A stretch of 64,000 bases of DNA from Tethya wilhelma (lineage: Eukaryota; Porifera; Demospongiae; Tethyida; Tethyidae), in NCBI GenBank assembly GCA_964030475.1, contig CAXIPT010000004.1:4784291-4848290 (forward strand). The letters run 5' to 3'. A model generated the notes under the pieces. That model was not told the DNA's origin and did no database searches. It saw only the letters and a list, made by a program, of their open reading frames with translations. This document shows, piece by piece, positions 34,166 through 45,591 of the stretch; within the stretch, counting starts at the first letter, position 1, and each line of letters opens with the position of its first letter. The position numbers were made by a program, and so were the translations under genes.

Positions 34166-35253
34166 CGTTGCCCGTCATCCTCCGTAGGATCACGTATGGG
34201 GAACGCATGCATGCATACGTCCCGCGAGACATGAATAATCATAGTATTATTGAGTTACGTCCGATTGTGTGGGATTAACGTCCGGGGGGACTCCCCCCTC
34301 CGCTTCTCTCCTAAAAAAACTATGACTGTTAGAGACAACAGATTTTATACCTTTAGTTAGCATAAATTATCCTAAAAAATATTCTTGCCTGCTGTGAAGC
34401 AAGGTATATGAGTGCACCGTTAGACTAAGTCTATTAAAATTATTAAACTTAATTTACAGCAATCAAGATATTGAGTTGCTGTAAGACTGACAAGTAAGAG
34501 CAGCAAAGAAACATATACAAAAAGCACTAGCATATGCACAAACAATGTATTAGTAGACAGAATCTATAGAATGACCGGTATATATGTTTGTGATGTGTTT
34601 GACTTGGAATGATTATTGAAAGGAACAATGTGATATTGTAGGAGAGACCCACATATACTGATATCACACTGCAATTAACTCTGTTTGTTCACACCACTGT
34701 CCTATTTAATATGTCAAAATAAATTTACGATATATACTAGTAGGTGGAATTCGGAACTTTGATTCCTGTCAGTCCAGATTCCTCTGATGTCTTTTCTCCT
34801 CAGGTCCAATAAACACATGCAGAATATACTAAATATACTTTCAGAGTCATCAGTGATAGTCTCGTGGGCCAGACTCTTGAAAGGGGCTGGCCCGCGAGAC
34901 TACATCAGTGACTCTTCATTATGATGCATGCATTCAGCCTGCATGTTGTTGTCTAGGACTGCATGGAGACCTTTTAGCCTGCTAGTTATACATAGCCGGC
35001 CTTGTTAATTTTTATTTTTGCATATACAGAGTAGTCAATAACAGTTCAAATTGATGAGGGTTATCAATTTCAATTTCTAAAGCCACAATCTGATCTTAAC
35101 TTAATTTATTTCTATATACATGTGCATGGGTAGTGGTAATTGAAAAAGCAACATCCCAGATTCTTAGTCACTATAGACTCACTAGAGTAACCACTATATA
35201 GTATATACTCAAGCACATAGAACCATCTTCAAGGATCAGATTGTACATGTATG
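34166..35253. other. Gene-free stretch with short hairpin
   Basis: Hairpin at 34858-34902 (agtctcgtgggccagactct and ggctggcccgcgagact) related to that at 27727-27772. Otherwise AT-rich, no exon. Confidence 0.4.
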
Positions 35254-35637
35254 CCCTACTGAAAATTGCTCACCTGAAACATTCATGTTTCAGCACATTC
35301 TATGCCTGCATGATGTCAAGTTTTAGTAAATTTCTATGCATGATTTATGCATGAAATAATCAGTTATGCATGTTTCCTGTCTAAGTTTAAAATCTATGCA
35401 TGAATCATGCATAGTATTTTTTTATAAAAATATACACTGTGCATGTTTCAGGCATGGTTTTATGGCACTCAGTATGCAAATTGCATGGATTGTGCATTGT
35501 TGCACAATTATGCCCCTGTTTTGTGCATAATTATTTGTTGTGCAATTTCTTATTGTAAGAAATTGCTTCATCATATAATTGAATTAGATCCTTAAAAATA
35601 TTTCTTACAATAAAAAAGCATAGACAAAATGCATAGA

Positions 35638-36159
35638 TAGGGTGTCCAACGTGAAATTTCAATAGTGGCAAATTGAAGTCATTGCTAGTTATTTGTGTAG
35701 ACCTACTATAGGTCAACTGAAAAATATATCTGGTTTGATGCAATCACGCATTGTTTTCCTTTGCGAGGCATTTTACTAAAAACACAAATTCGCAAATAAT
35801 GGTCACGTGACCAAAATGCCATACTAGGTTCACTACAATAGCAAATTTGGTGAGGCCTGGCTGTAAGCAATGTTCTAGGACTATGTTATCTTTTTATGAG
35901 TGTTTGCAAGATTCTTACTGCTTGTGACAAATGCGGCAAAAGCACGCGGTGTACGTGCATGCGTACTTACGCGTACTAAATTCTGGTCACGTGACCGTTA
36001 TTTTGCGAATTTGTGTTTTATTGAAACGCCTCGCGAAGGAAAACAATGCATAATTACATCAAACCATATATATTTTTCAGTTGACCTATAGTAGGTCTAC
36101 ACAAATAACTAGCAATGACTTCAATTTGCTACTCTTGAAATTTCACGTTGGACACCCTA
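35638..36159. mobile_element. MITE with 7-bp target duplication
   Basis: Inverted arms of about 125 bp starting tagggtgtccaacgtgaaat and ending with its complement; flanked by gcataga at 35631-35637 and again at 36160-36166. The interior includes several tcacgtga motifs. Inserted into the 35254-37442 element. Confidence 0.85.
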
Positions 36160-36329
36160 GCATAGAAGGACTGATATGTGTCCAACTGGGGACTCAGAGT
36201 ATAGCGCGCGAGTAGTTTCTAATTAATGCTCACCAATACACAATGACATCATTACTGAGCATGCTCAGTAGCGCAATTCAAAACTTAGAAGCAGCTGCCA
36301 AGATATTGTGTGTGGATCCTTGTTAGTTC

Positions 36330-36725
36330 TCGAGAAAACCCTGAAAAGAAGACTTCTAAAGCACTAGTTTTCAAAAAGAAGCTATTTTAAAAGATGTAAA
36401 TACAGCCGGGAAAGTATTTTAGGTGAGAAAACTTGAATTTTCTAAAGCAAACATCACCGCCGTGACATTGACCTTACCTAGCGTTTTGTCAAGCAACAAA
36501 CTCTGAAAAGAAGACTTCTAAAGCAATGATTTAGAGAAAAGAGATGTCTGAAAAGATGTACAACACAGTAGTCAAGTATTTTAGGTGAGTAAAAGGTAAA
36601 AGTAATGGTCACCACTATGACAGTGACCTTTGTTACACAGAGAACTCTAAAAAGAAGAATTCTTGCTGAAGCAGTGATTTAGAGAAAGGAGGGGTCTGAA
36701 AAGAACACAGTAATCAAGTGAGTAA
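36330..36725. repeat. Three imperfect tandem repeats, about 150 bp
   Basis: Each unit has ctgaaaagaagacttctaaa (third unit diverged), a gatttagagaaa core (second and third), gtctgaaaag and, in the first two, tattttaggtgag. The last motif resembles an exon end followed by a 5' splice site, but no coding frame is kept. Confidence 0.6.
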
Positions 36726-36888
36726 AGCCAATTTTAAAAGCAAAGGGATTTTGAGAAGTTAATTGTTGACTGGTATTGTTTGTTTTAGGCTGGCCTACCT
36801 AGAGCCGATTCTGAACAGTTTGGTAAAGCTACTAAGAGATAACGTCAAAGCTGTGATATACTATGATTGCTGGTAAGTCATGATGCAG

Positions 36889-36944
36889 TGTGTGTGTGTG
36901 TGTGTGTGTGTGTATACATGTGTGTGTGTGTGTGTGTGTGTGTA
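36889..36944. repeat. (GT)n microsatellite
   Basis: Two GT runs separated by atacat. Confidence 0.95.
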
Positions 36945-37442
36945 TGAGTTTATATTATAATCTATATTCATTATTTTGTAAGTGTATATGACTGTTTTAT
37001 GTACTTTCAGGACTACGCTCCAAGATGCCTATCAAGAACAAAGATCAAAGAACTGAATCTGTGAGAGACACTGACATCCAAATTTTGGTTTACTTTTATA
37101 GTACAGTTTTATTTGTTTGTTTTTGTGACAAATAGTTTAAATATCCATAAACCATGCATGTTCTATGCATGGTTTATGTATGGTTTATTCAGTCCTTTTT
37201 TATGCATAATTTATGCATGATTTATGCATGATTTATACCAAAAAAGTGTCCCAAATCTTGGCATGTTCTATGCAAAAGTCAAGAAACATGCCTAGTACAT
37301 GCAGGTTCATATACACACTATGACATAGTGTGGCTATTTCTATGCATGAAATATGCAAGTGATCATGCAGTGAGCACTTGCATAAAATGTGCTGTGTCAT
37401 GCATAAAACTTTCATGTTTCAGGTGAGCAATTTTCAGTAGGG

Positions 37443-40400
37443 TGGCTTTAATCATTGAAACCTGCAGATGCATGTGTATCATGCAATTAACAACAGTCAC
37501 ATGCATGCATGCAGCTGTGCATATATATATATAAGGGCTATGTATATGGTTAAAGTGCAAACCAATATGACTGTATCCCAGAAGCAGGATTTAATCAAAT
37601 TAGCCAATAAAACAACATGTTAGCATTCTTATAGATATCCAACATAGAAATAATTATCTTAAATCAGATTTTTCATGGCTTTATATACCTGGAATCAAAA
37701 CCTGCATGCAAATGCATGTCTATAATTAAATACATTACAACATGTATATATATATATGTAATTGAAAGAAAAAGTTCTTATTTTTTAAAAGCTCCATGGC
37801 CAGCTAGTATATTCATACACATTGTATATAAGTATGATACACGCTTCCAAAAGAGATTATATATATATACAGACTGTCATGACTCAGTTGTAAAATTCAA
37901 TAAGAATGTACTGATGTCATTTCTTTTTTGTGTATAGTTGACTCAGTATAATTAAATTTACTTTATTTTAAGTTGCTTATATGTTGTACTGTTAAGTCTA
38001 CTTTTGTGCATGAATATACAAGATTACATGCAATTGGTTATCTGCATGTCATGTAGTGAGACGCTGAGAGCCACTGAGCAACTTAAGGTTAAATTTTGTG
38101 CTTATAAGTATAATCATAATATAGAGTGTATGCATGGCTGCTGACCTATAGCTCTGTATAGAACATCTGTCACTATCATGAATCACCATCATTCAGTGGC
38201 CAGTCTTCACTGGGCTAATTGTACCAGTGTGGTTACTAATTGCACTCATGGTTTTGCCCTCAGTGTGCAATACTATAGTAACCACACTTGTGCAATTATA
38301 TTCCAGACAGCCGCCAGTGAAGGATTCCAGAGCCAGTGAAGGATTCCAGAGCAATTATATTCCAGACAACCGCCAGTGAAGAATTCATTGAACATATGGC
38401 ATAGGTCTGTCTGTGCTATAATTGGCCCACCTTGGGCCAATACAGCACTGGGCTCATGCTATAACTGACTTATTGTTAATGAATAGATAAACTATACAAA
38501 CATGCAGTATACCCAACTAGAGTACAGTACTTGTAAGGCTTTCTGTGCACAGTGTGAGAATACGGGTACCTCTGTCTCCTAGGAGATATACAATATATAT
38601 ATATAGTTTCCCTGCATGCAATTGAGCACCTTAAATTTAAATATTATATAGCGTTGAAAAAAATCGGCGACTGCGTGTATAGAAGCATGACTTAATAAGC
38701 ACATGACTTATTATTAACAAAGTCTTGTAATCTCACATTCAATTAGGTGGTTACCTGCCGATACCTGAATATTAAATGATTTTCCTGAATAAATTATGCT
38801 CAGTTTAATACCATATACAGTTCAAAATTTGGCCAAGCCCCATTTTTGTAATGTCATGATCATGTATAGTATATAGGTTTGGTATAGATAGATGCATGCA
38901 TGCCAGTTTATGCCTTTAAATGGAGAATTCTTTTGCCGGCAGGCCACATGCAGGTAAATGGGCTAGTCTGTAAGATGTGTGTATGTGCCTCTTTTGTGAG
39001 CCAATAAATTTAATTATATCCTGCATGTTCCATTGTCACAATGGAACATGCAGGATATTGTTGGCTCACAAAAGAGGCACATACACACATCTTATGAAGA
39101 CATTGGGGAACATAAGTTCTGTAAAAGTATCATCAACACCTCGAAAAGTGTTAGAGATCAAAGGGAAAATCATGTTTTCTGTCTATAAAGTTTAATTTGT
39201 GGTTTAGTTTATCAAGATTTAGAACTTGGTTTCATGTTGTACTCTTAAAGAGCTTCCTATTCATATCAATAATCACATTATTGAAATTGATTTAGGTGAG
39301 TCATTTTTAGCATTCAGTTTTTGTATTGTGGTGAATGGGCAACTTTTATTTAGTTCAGGTAATTGCAAAATAGAGCCTGGACCACTGTACTAGAACTAAT
39401 ACAGAGTATTTTTTCACATAATAGAACTGAATACATGTTTGTTTAGTTCAGTCAAATCAAGGGAGTAGTTTTTGGTTGCTTCTCTTTCATGGTAAAGGTG
39501 CTAATAAACACTGTGTTTTAAGGTACCTAGGTGTTAATTACACCTTCCTTTGATTGTTGTCTAGGCTAATGTCCTAAAATAGCCAAAATGTCTTCATAAT
39601 TATGTGTGGGAAGGAGATAGCTGTATTGTGTAAACACTACTGATATTCATATAGTCAAAGGTCTACCACACACATGTGTACCACTGGTGGGTGTAAACTA
39701 TAAAGATTTTAAAACACCCCAAAAATTTTTCTTGTGCTATATGTGGATCTGCATCACATGCATGCTTGCTCACAATCATTAAACTACAAATAAAATATTC
39801 CGTCGAACAGTCCGTCTTACAGATTCCCTATACATGCAGTCTACATCAATTAAACTCTGTCTAGCTTAGCTTTTAGCTACTTGCAAGACTCTTCTACAAG
39901 GTACTGCATGCATGCACATGCACACCCACTTGTCAATGAGATATATGCAAGTAAAATATACATCTGATTGATTGTACATGGTCATGACCTATTAGAACTG
40001 ATTCTGGTCATTGTCAAAAAAGCATTGCATGACCCAATTCTTCCTTCTTTAAATTAAGAGCAGATTTTTGCTTTGAATTGTGCCACCTCCCCCAAAATTC
40101 TATAAGGGTATGATCTTTTGTGCATGGCCAGCAATGAATATTAATACATGTTCTATAATATAATATAGTCACTGTGGCAAGGATTGAGATATTGCTGGGG
40201 CGTAAACTGTTAGTACTGGGATGTAAATTAAACTACTTGACTTGCACCCCCTAGGGGTGTAATTTTTGTGTTAATTGGCACTAGACATCAAATGTTACCA
40301 TGACAACGATGGTTTTACACCCTAGGGTGTACACATACACTTTAAAATTTACACCCAAAATAGTGTTTATTTACACCTCTGTTTTCACAGTGTAATTACT

Positions 40401-40769
40401 ATACAAATTTGATCAAATGGTCTATCACGTATTAAATCAATTTTGTGTGTTTATTATGGGAATCATGCAACTCTATATAGACTCATGGATTGACTTTCAA
40501 GAATTAAGAAGTCTTAGAGTTGAAGGTATACAAATTAATCAATTAAGTTAGTACACCTCATTAATAATAATATGTGTGCAAACTTGAGTATTGGAAAACT
40601 CAAAAATTTTCTCCTGCAAAAGCTGTATATTTGATTTTTTTACTAAATTTTCGGATTCTAGTGTAATCCCAGTCAAAATTTACTAAAACATGTGCTGATT
40701 TTATCAACCCTTATTAACTTTCATAGAGGAAACTGTTTATCACAAGTGTAGTACAAATTTCATTTAAAA
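37443..40769. other. Gene-free stretch with repeats
   Basis: Contains the second copy of the 23.1-kb hairpin repeat (38395-38600), a duplicated ccagacagccgccagtgaag phrase at 38305-38380, and the perfect-arm palindrome at 38972-39097. Otherwise AT-rich; no supported exon. Confidence 0.45.
38972..39097. repeat. Near-perfect palindrome, about 57-bp arms
   Basis: The left arm, starting aagatgtgtgtatgtgcctc, and the right arm, its complement, meet at cattgt/cacaatg with essentially no loop. The left arm carries one 12-bp AT-rich insertion (taaatttaatta) not in the right. Transcription would give a long double-stranded hairpin. Confidence 0.85.
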
Positions 40770-40860
40770 AAAAAATGAGTAGTATAGGAATGGGCAGTGC
40801 TGTAAAAAAAAAAGGAAACAAGGCATGTTTGACTCACAATTTAGGCACACGACTACGTAT
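40770..40860. repeat. Single end of MITE family 3
   Basis: The sequence tagtataggaatgggcagtg, then a tgtaaaaa..ggaaacaagg and ttaggcacacgactac, resembles the arm at 11363-11465. No matching second arm was found within about 1 kb. Confidence 0.55.
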
Positions 40861-41154
40861 GGGTACTGTAACAGCTATTGGTCAATGAGGTTGATAATTT
40901 TCCCAATCAAACGTCTCCTCAGTGAAATCTTTCCAGCAGGTGGTGGTCCAATCATCAGCATATGCTTAGACCATCTTGTAACGCTTGTTGATAGGCTTGA
41001 TAATATCTATCTTCTTTAGCTGTGAGGATCAAGATAGTAAAGCAGTTATGTGTACATCAGTTTTTTTTTTTGTTTTTTTTTTTTTGGTTTGGGGGCCAGA
41101 TGGGGAAGTAAAACTTCAGGAAAATAACACTGTTGTATACTCGGCAAAGGTCTA

Positions 41155-41510
41155 CAGTAGAACCTCGGTTATCCAGACCTCATTTATATAGAACCTTGAT
41201 TATCCAGATTGAGCTGGAAGGCGAAAATTTGGTTGATTAGAACAAAATTTTATAGAATCCGCTCACTGGCTTTTCCAGCAGGACGTTTGCATATGTGTCA
41301 GCCAAAATTCAAGTGATTTAAGTCCAAACAAAGAAAAATGCAATCTACCAGAGTTGTGACATGCTAAATTAGTAAGAAAAACTATATATCATGGCTAGTG
41401 CTAGTGCTGCTATATAGAACCAGTATAAATTCATCATTTCGATTATCCACACTTTTCGCTTATCCGGCAGGCTTTTGGTACAAAGGTGTCCAGATAACCG
41501 AGATTCTATA
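41155..41510. mobile_element. pogo/Tigger-like MITE
   Basis: The left end cagtagaacctcggttatcc is the classic pogo/Tigger-type terminus; the right end (ccagataaccgagattctat) is its inverted partner, and a second inner gattatccaga motif occurs on both sides. Only 356 bp, no ORF: non-autonomous. Confidence 0.75.
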
Positions 41511-41572
41511 ATTATTGTAGTTCTTAAATTGAGACCACATATAATGATATTCATGAACCTTATATCCAAGGT

Positions 41573-42180
41573 AGCCTCGTTCCCAGGCTCCCCCCTCTCA
41601 GATAGTACGGAAAGGAAAGGGGGGAGCCTGGTCGCCAATCTCACATGACATACGTCATTGGCGATTACAACGTATGGTTGAGAGCGCGCTCTTTCCCGGG
41701 TTTTTGCCAACAGCTTTCAAAAGAATTTTTCAGTCTGTGAGATCGAGATAGGAGGGTCAGGTAAGTGAAAAAAGAAAGTAGTTAACTAGGAGGCTTGTTG
41801 TATTTAGCAGTAGTTCAATTTTATAGGCTAGTAAAACGTGCTTGGGCTGTCACGATGGCTACAAGCCTCGAGGCCTCTTGCCTAGGCTTTTGAGTTACTT
41901 TTTTATCCGTAGACTATGAATTCAGCTAATACAAGTAAATATACCTGGTCTTTCACGGTTCTGCTGGCTGTATTTTCTGCTGCAAAAATCTTGAGTAAAA
42001 GTCATACAAAGCTATTACACGTGAGCGCTCGCAACGTCACCATGAATTTTTGCGTGGGCGCAATTTTTTACCTGTCTACCGACGTCTATCCTTTACGTCA
42101 CTCACGTGAGATTGGCGACCAGGCCCTCTGCTGTGCTTTTTTGCAAAAAAAGCTAAAGGGAGGGGCCTGGGATCGAGGCT
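41573..42180. mobile_element. MITE with perfect 11-bp target duplication
   Basis: Terminal inverted repeats agcctcgttcccaggctccc at left and cgaggct-ending complement at right (gggcctgggatcgaggct). Flanked by the identical 11-mer atatccaaggt at 41562-41572 and 42181-42191. Inner symmetric motifs include ggcgaccagg/cctggtcgcc next to gagattggcg. Duplications of 9-11 bp suggest a Mutator-like mobilising transposase (inference). Confidence 0.85.
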
Positions 42181-42303
42181 ATATCCAAGGTTCTGTGGTT
42201 GTGCCAGTTACTCCACAGTTACACTCATGCATGTAAACATAGCAGAAAATTCATGTGGTTTTGCAATCTTTTGTGGGTGTGTCAATTCATGATGTAGGTA
42301 TAA

Positions 42304-42736
42304 GGCCCCGTTTATACGTATGTGTTTAGTATTAAACGATAAGGGTGTTTGTATACATTAGAACACAGTAAATAGGAATGGGCGTTTACACGTATGCAGT
42401 TACAATGCACGTGCGAGCTGCCAGCTGTCACGAGCGCAGGTAGCTTGCTCAATTTCAAGCGAAAAAAGCCTCCAAACAAGATGAGAAGGCGTTTCGGTAG
42501 ACAGATGATGATTGTAAGCTACTGTAAAATGCAACAAAATGGCCCACGAGTCCAGTTAACAGTTTTGAAGCTCTTGTTCACATGAGCCTACTGCTGTCTT
42601 TGTTTACCAATTTAAAGTTTCCACTTTCATGAGCGTTTACAAAAGTAGCGTTTATAGGTATCGTGTAGATGCATGCTGTATCTGTATACTTTAGTTTGAG
42701 TTTACAATACTAAAACGTGTACATGTAAACGGGACC
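42304..42736. mobile_element. PIF/Harbinger-like MITE, TAA target duplication
   Basis: The left end ggccccgtttatacgtatg and right end gtaaacgggacc are inverted and flanked by TAA at 42301-42303 and 42737-42739. A TWA target and GGNCC-type end fit PIF/Harbinger elements. No ORF of note. Confidence 0.7.
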
Positions 42737-42851
42737 TAACACTATAATGATATACTTTAGGAGGCCACATGAAACCCATTCTGGATAGTTCTAAAACTTG
42801 TTTTCAACTTTTTTCAGGTCAGAAAGAACAAAACTCTCTCATCAATATAAT

Positions 42852-43220
42852 TGGGGCGAGCCTGAGCGAGCCCCCTCTTAGTCATGTCGGCAGCTCGCGG
42901 TGTCTGTTTGCTCTTACTCTGTGCAACATTACTCTGTGCCCCTTTTGTGTGTATGGTATAACAGCCATATCTGTTGCAGTTGATAGAGTATACAGCAATT
43001 CATTATTGTAAGTAGACATATGTTACAGTAGACAGGACCAGATAAAACTTTCGGTTTATCCTGATCTCTGGGCAAAGAGTTGCTCAACATCTCAAGCCAT
43101 AGCTCAAACTCATTTATCAACAGATTGATCAACAATAGGCAATCTATTCTAGCTAAAGCAGAGTATCACTATGTAGCTTGTTCATACAAGTCTACCCAAA
43201 TTTCGCTCAGGCTCGCCCCA
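42852..43220. mobile_element. Element with tggggcgagcctg termini (copy 2)
   Basis: Left end tggggcgagcctgagcga; right end tcgctcaggctcgcccca, followed by catgctttgcatg, which is the feature found outside the left end of copy 1 at 32916, so the two copies are oppositely oriented. 369 bp, non-coding. Confidence 0.7.
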
Positions 43221-44077
43221 CCCATGCTTTGCATGTGCCTAGTTACAAAGTACAGATGGATAAGTTATTACACCCTTCACTGGACTGTATGGAGTATAAG
43301 GCACAGAGTGTGGTTACTAGTATTGCTGTGGGCGAAGCCCAAGTGCAATAAGTAACCACAAAAGGGGCACACTAGTACCCCAATGTGGGCAGAAGCCCAG
43401 TGCAATAAATAACCACAAGAGAGCATTACTCCAGACAGCCCAGTGAAGGCTGTAATAACTGCTGGTAGCCCAAGTGGTAGCTGAGTTTTCATAGGTACAC
43501 TAGGTTGCAAAACACATCCAGGGAAATATCACAAGCCACAGGGAAATATCACTGATATAAGCACTGTCCACACTTTGATCTACATCATCAGTTGGCTATA
43601 ATTGCTTTAAGCAAGTGAACATATGCCATTGGGTGAGGGCCGGGGTATGGGTATATGTAGCCTTGTACCTATAGGCCCTTCCCGTCAAGATGGAAGAGGG
43701 GCTTTACACACTGTTTGCCCATGGCTCTGTAATTTTTGTGTACTATTCAGTATACATTACTTTCCACGTGGACCATCATACAGAGCAAGTAAGCAGTTTC
43801 CGTGTCACAACTGCTAACCATTGCACTATCGTAGGTCAAAGGTGAGTAACTTTGTAATCTTTCACTGCACGGTAAATAACTGAAAAGATAAATGACTACA
43901 TATATGAAGATATCAAATTGGGATAATTGAGCATGCATAAACAGTGTGTATCAGGCCCTCTCCCTTCTTGATGGGAGGGGTCGAGGTACAAGGCTAGGGT
44001 ATGTATCGATTCATTTATGAGCACATGTACCTGAGAGCGTTGATATCTAGTCTAACAATATCCACACAGCTAACAGT
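43221..44077. other. Gene-free stretch with short tandem repeats
   Basis: Imperfect tandem units around gcccaagtgcaataagtaac and gcccagtgcaataaataacc at 43325-43425. No supported exon. Confidence 0.4.
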
Positions 44078-45290
44078 TCAGAGAGAGCGAAGACAGCGCT
44101 TAAAGTTAAGTAGTGACTCACTTTCATAAAATGAGTTAGGCAGGTGATTCCACAAAGATGTAGTGTGTGGAAAGAAGGAGAACTGGTATGCAGAGGAGTG
44201 GAAGGTTGGCTCAGTGAGAAGATGTGGGCTGGCATTCCTCAGATTGTGATTGGTCAGTGGTCTTCTAACAACAGGTGCATCAGGAAAGGTTAGATTACCA
44301 TTCAGGAGTTGGTACATGAAGCACAATTTTAGTTGATGTCTCCTGTCTGCTAGTGATGGAACATTGCAGGTTTGCAACAAAGTATTGTAGTCAAGGTGCC
44401 AACTCTTGGTGCACATTCTCAGGGCAAATTTCTGCACAGCCTCCAAGGACTGGATAAGGCCCACCTGATGGGGGTCCCAAACTGGTGCTGCATACTCCAA
44501 GTGGGGTCTGACATAGGAGATATATAACTGGAGCAGAGTGGCTGGGTTTGAGTGGAGGTAGAAATTTCTATATATAATACCGAGCTGAGAGCGTGCTTTT
44601 TTACAGACCTCAGTGACATGACTAGACCAGTTCAAAGTGGGAGTCAGCCAAATCCCAAGGTATTTATATGAGAAGACTCTTTCCAAGGGATCATCATGTA
44701 CAGTAAGTGGTTGGAGAGGTGAGATAGGGTGTCTCTTCCTTGAGATGATCATATATTTACATTTAGTGTTGTTTAGCTGTAGGAAGTTCTGATTGGACCA
44801 GTCACACAGGTTGTCTACGTCTGTTTGGAGCAGCAGGAAGTCAGATTGGCTCCTGATAACACGATATAATAATAAGTCATCGGCAAACAATGAAAGGGTA
44901 CCACTTGAGAGTTTGACAGATGTGATATCATTCACATAGAAAATGAATAATAGTGGACCGATGACAGACCCTTGTGGGACACCTGATGTGACATCACGAC
45001 AGGTGGAGGATTCCCCATTAACACAAACATATTGTACTCTGGAGGTAAGATATGCAGTGATCCATTTCAAAAGAAAGGGGTTAACACCAGCTGCCATTAA
45101 CTTCTCAAGCAGAGGCTTATGAGGGACAGAATCAAACGCCTTGCGGTAGTCAAAATATACAGTACATATGTCGGAACCAGAGTCCAGGCATCTGTGCCAC
45201 TGGTCAGTTGCGGCTAACAGGGCACCAGTAGAGGATTTGCCATGACAATTATCATCATTTAAAAGTTCATTCTTCTTTCTACATTGTACT
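44078..45290 (-). pseudogene. LINE reverse transcriptase, 5'-truncated
   Basis: An open minus-strand frame of about 400 codons from roughly 45290 to the stop at 44078. Non-LTR reverse transcriptase blocks in order: YFDYRKAFDSVPH (motif A with the first Asp), VPQGSVIGPLLFIFYVND, LFADDLLLY (FADD catalytic box), FSYKYLGIWL, and the C-terminal region with SYVRPHLEYAAPVWDP and a tail near SLWNHLPNSF. This layout fits the CR1/Jockey/L2 group. The fingers domain and endonuclease are missing at the 5' side, the usual outcome of incomplete reverse transcription. No frameshift within the remaining part. Confidence 0.9.
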
Positions 45291-45591
45291 ACATCATACT
45301 ATTCTAGTATGTTTCAGTGAGTGGAGTTTGAATTGTCTATTAGTATGTACAGTACGTTACAGAGAATTTCGCAGATAAAAATTTATACACAGAAATAATG
45401 CAATCCGCAAAAAATGCGCTAGTTAAAACTCGCAAAACTTTCTCACTAAATTGTATGTGAAACTGTCAGTTAAGGTGGTTGGTATTCCCTTTTCCCATTT
45501 CTCACCCCCAAAATAACTAAGTGTTCTTGACAGTTAATAGACCTCTAGTCACATTATTATATATACTGTACAGATATCATGACAAGACAAG

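Larger units (their letters stand above)
35254..37442. mobile_element. Large terminal-inverted-repeat element, nested
   Basis: The left end, ccctactgaaaattgctcac followed by ctgaaac, matches the right end in reverse complement (gtgagcaattttcagtaggg). Both subterminal zones are dense in 'atgcatga'-type words (35340-35480 and 37140-37400). Inside are a MITE with target duplication (35638-36159), a threefold imperfect repeat (36330-36725) and a (GT)n run. No transposase ORF is visible, so it is probably non-autonomous. Confidence 0.75.
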
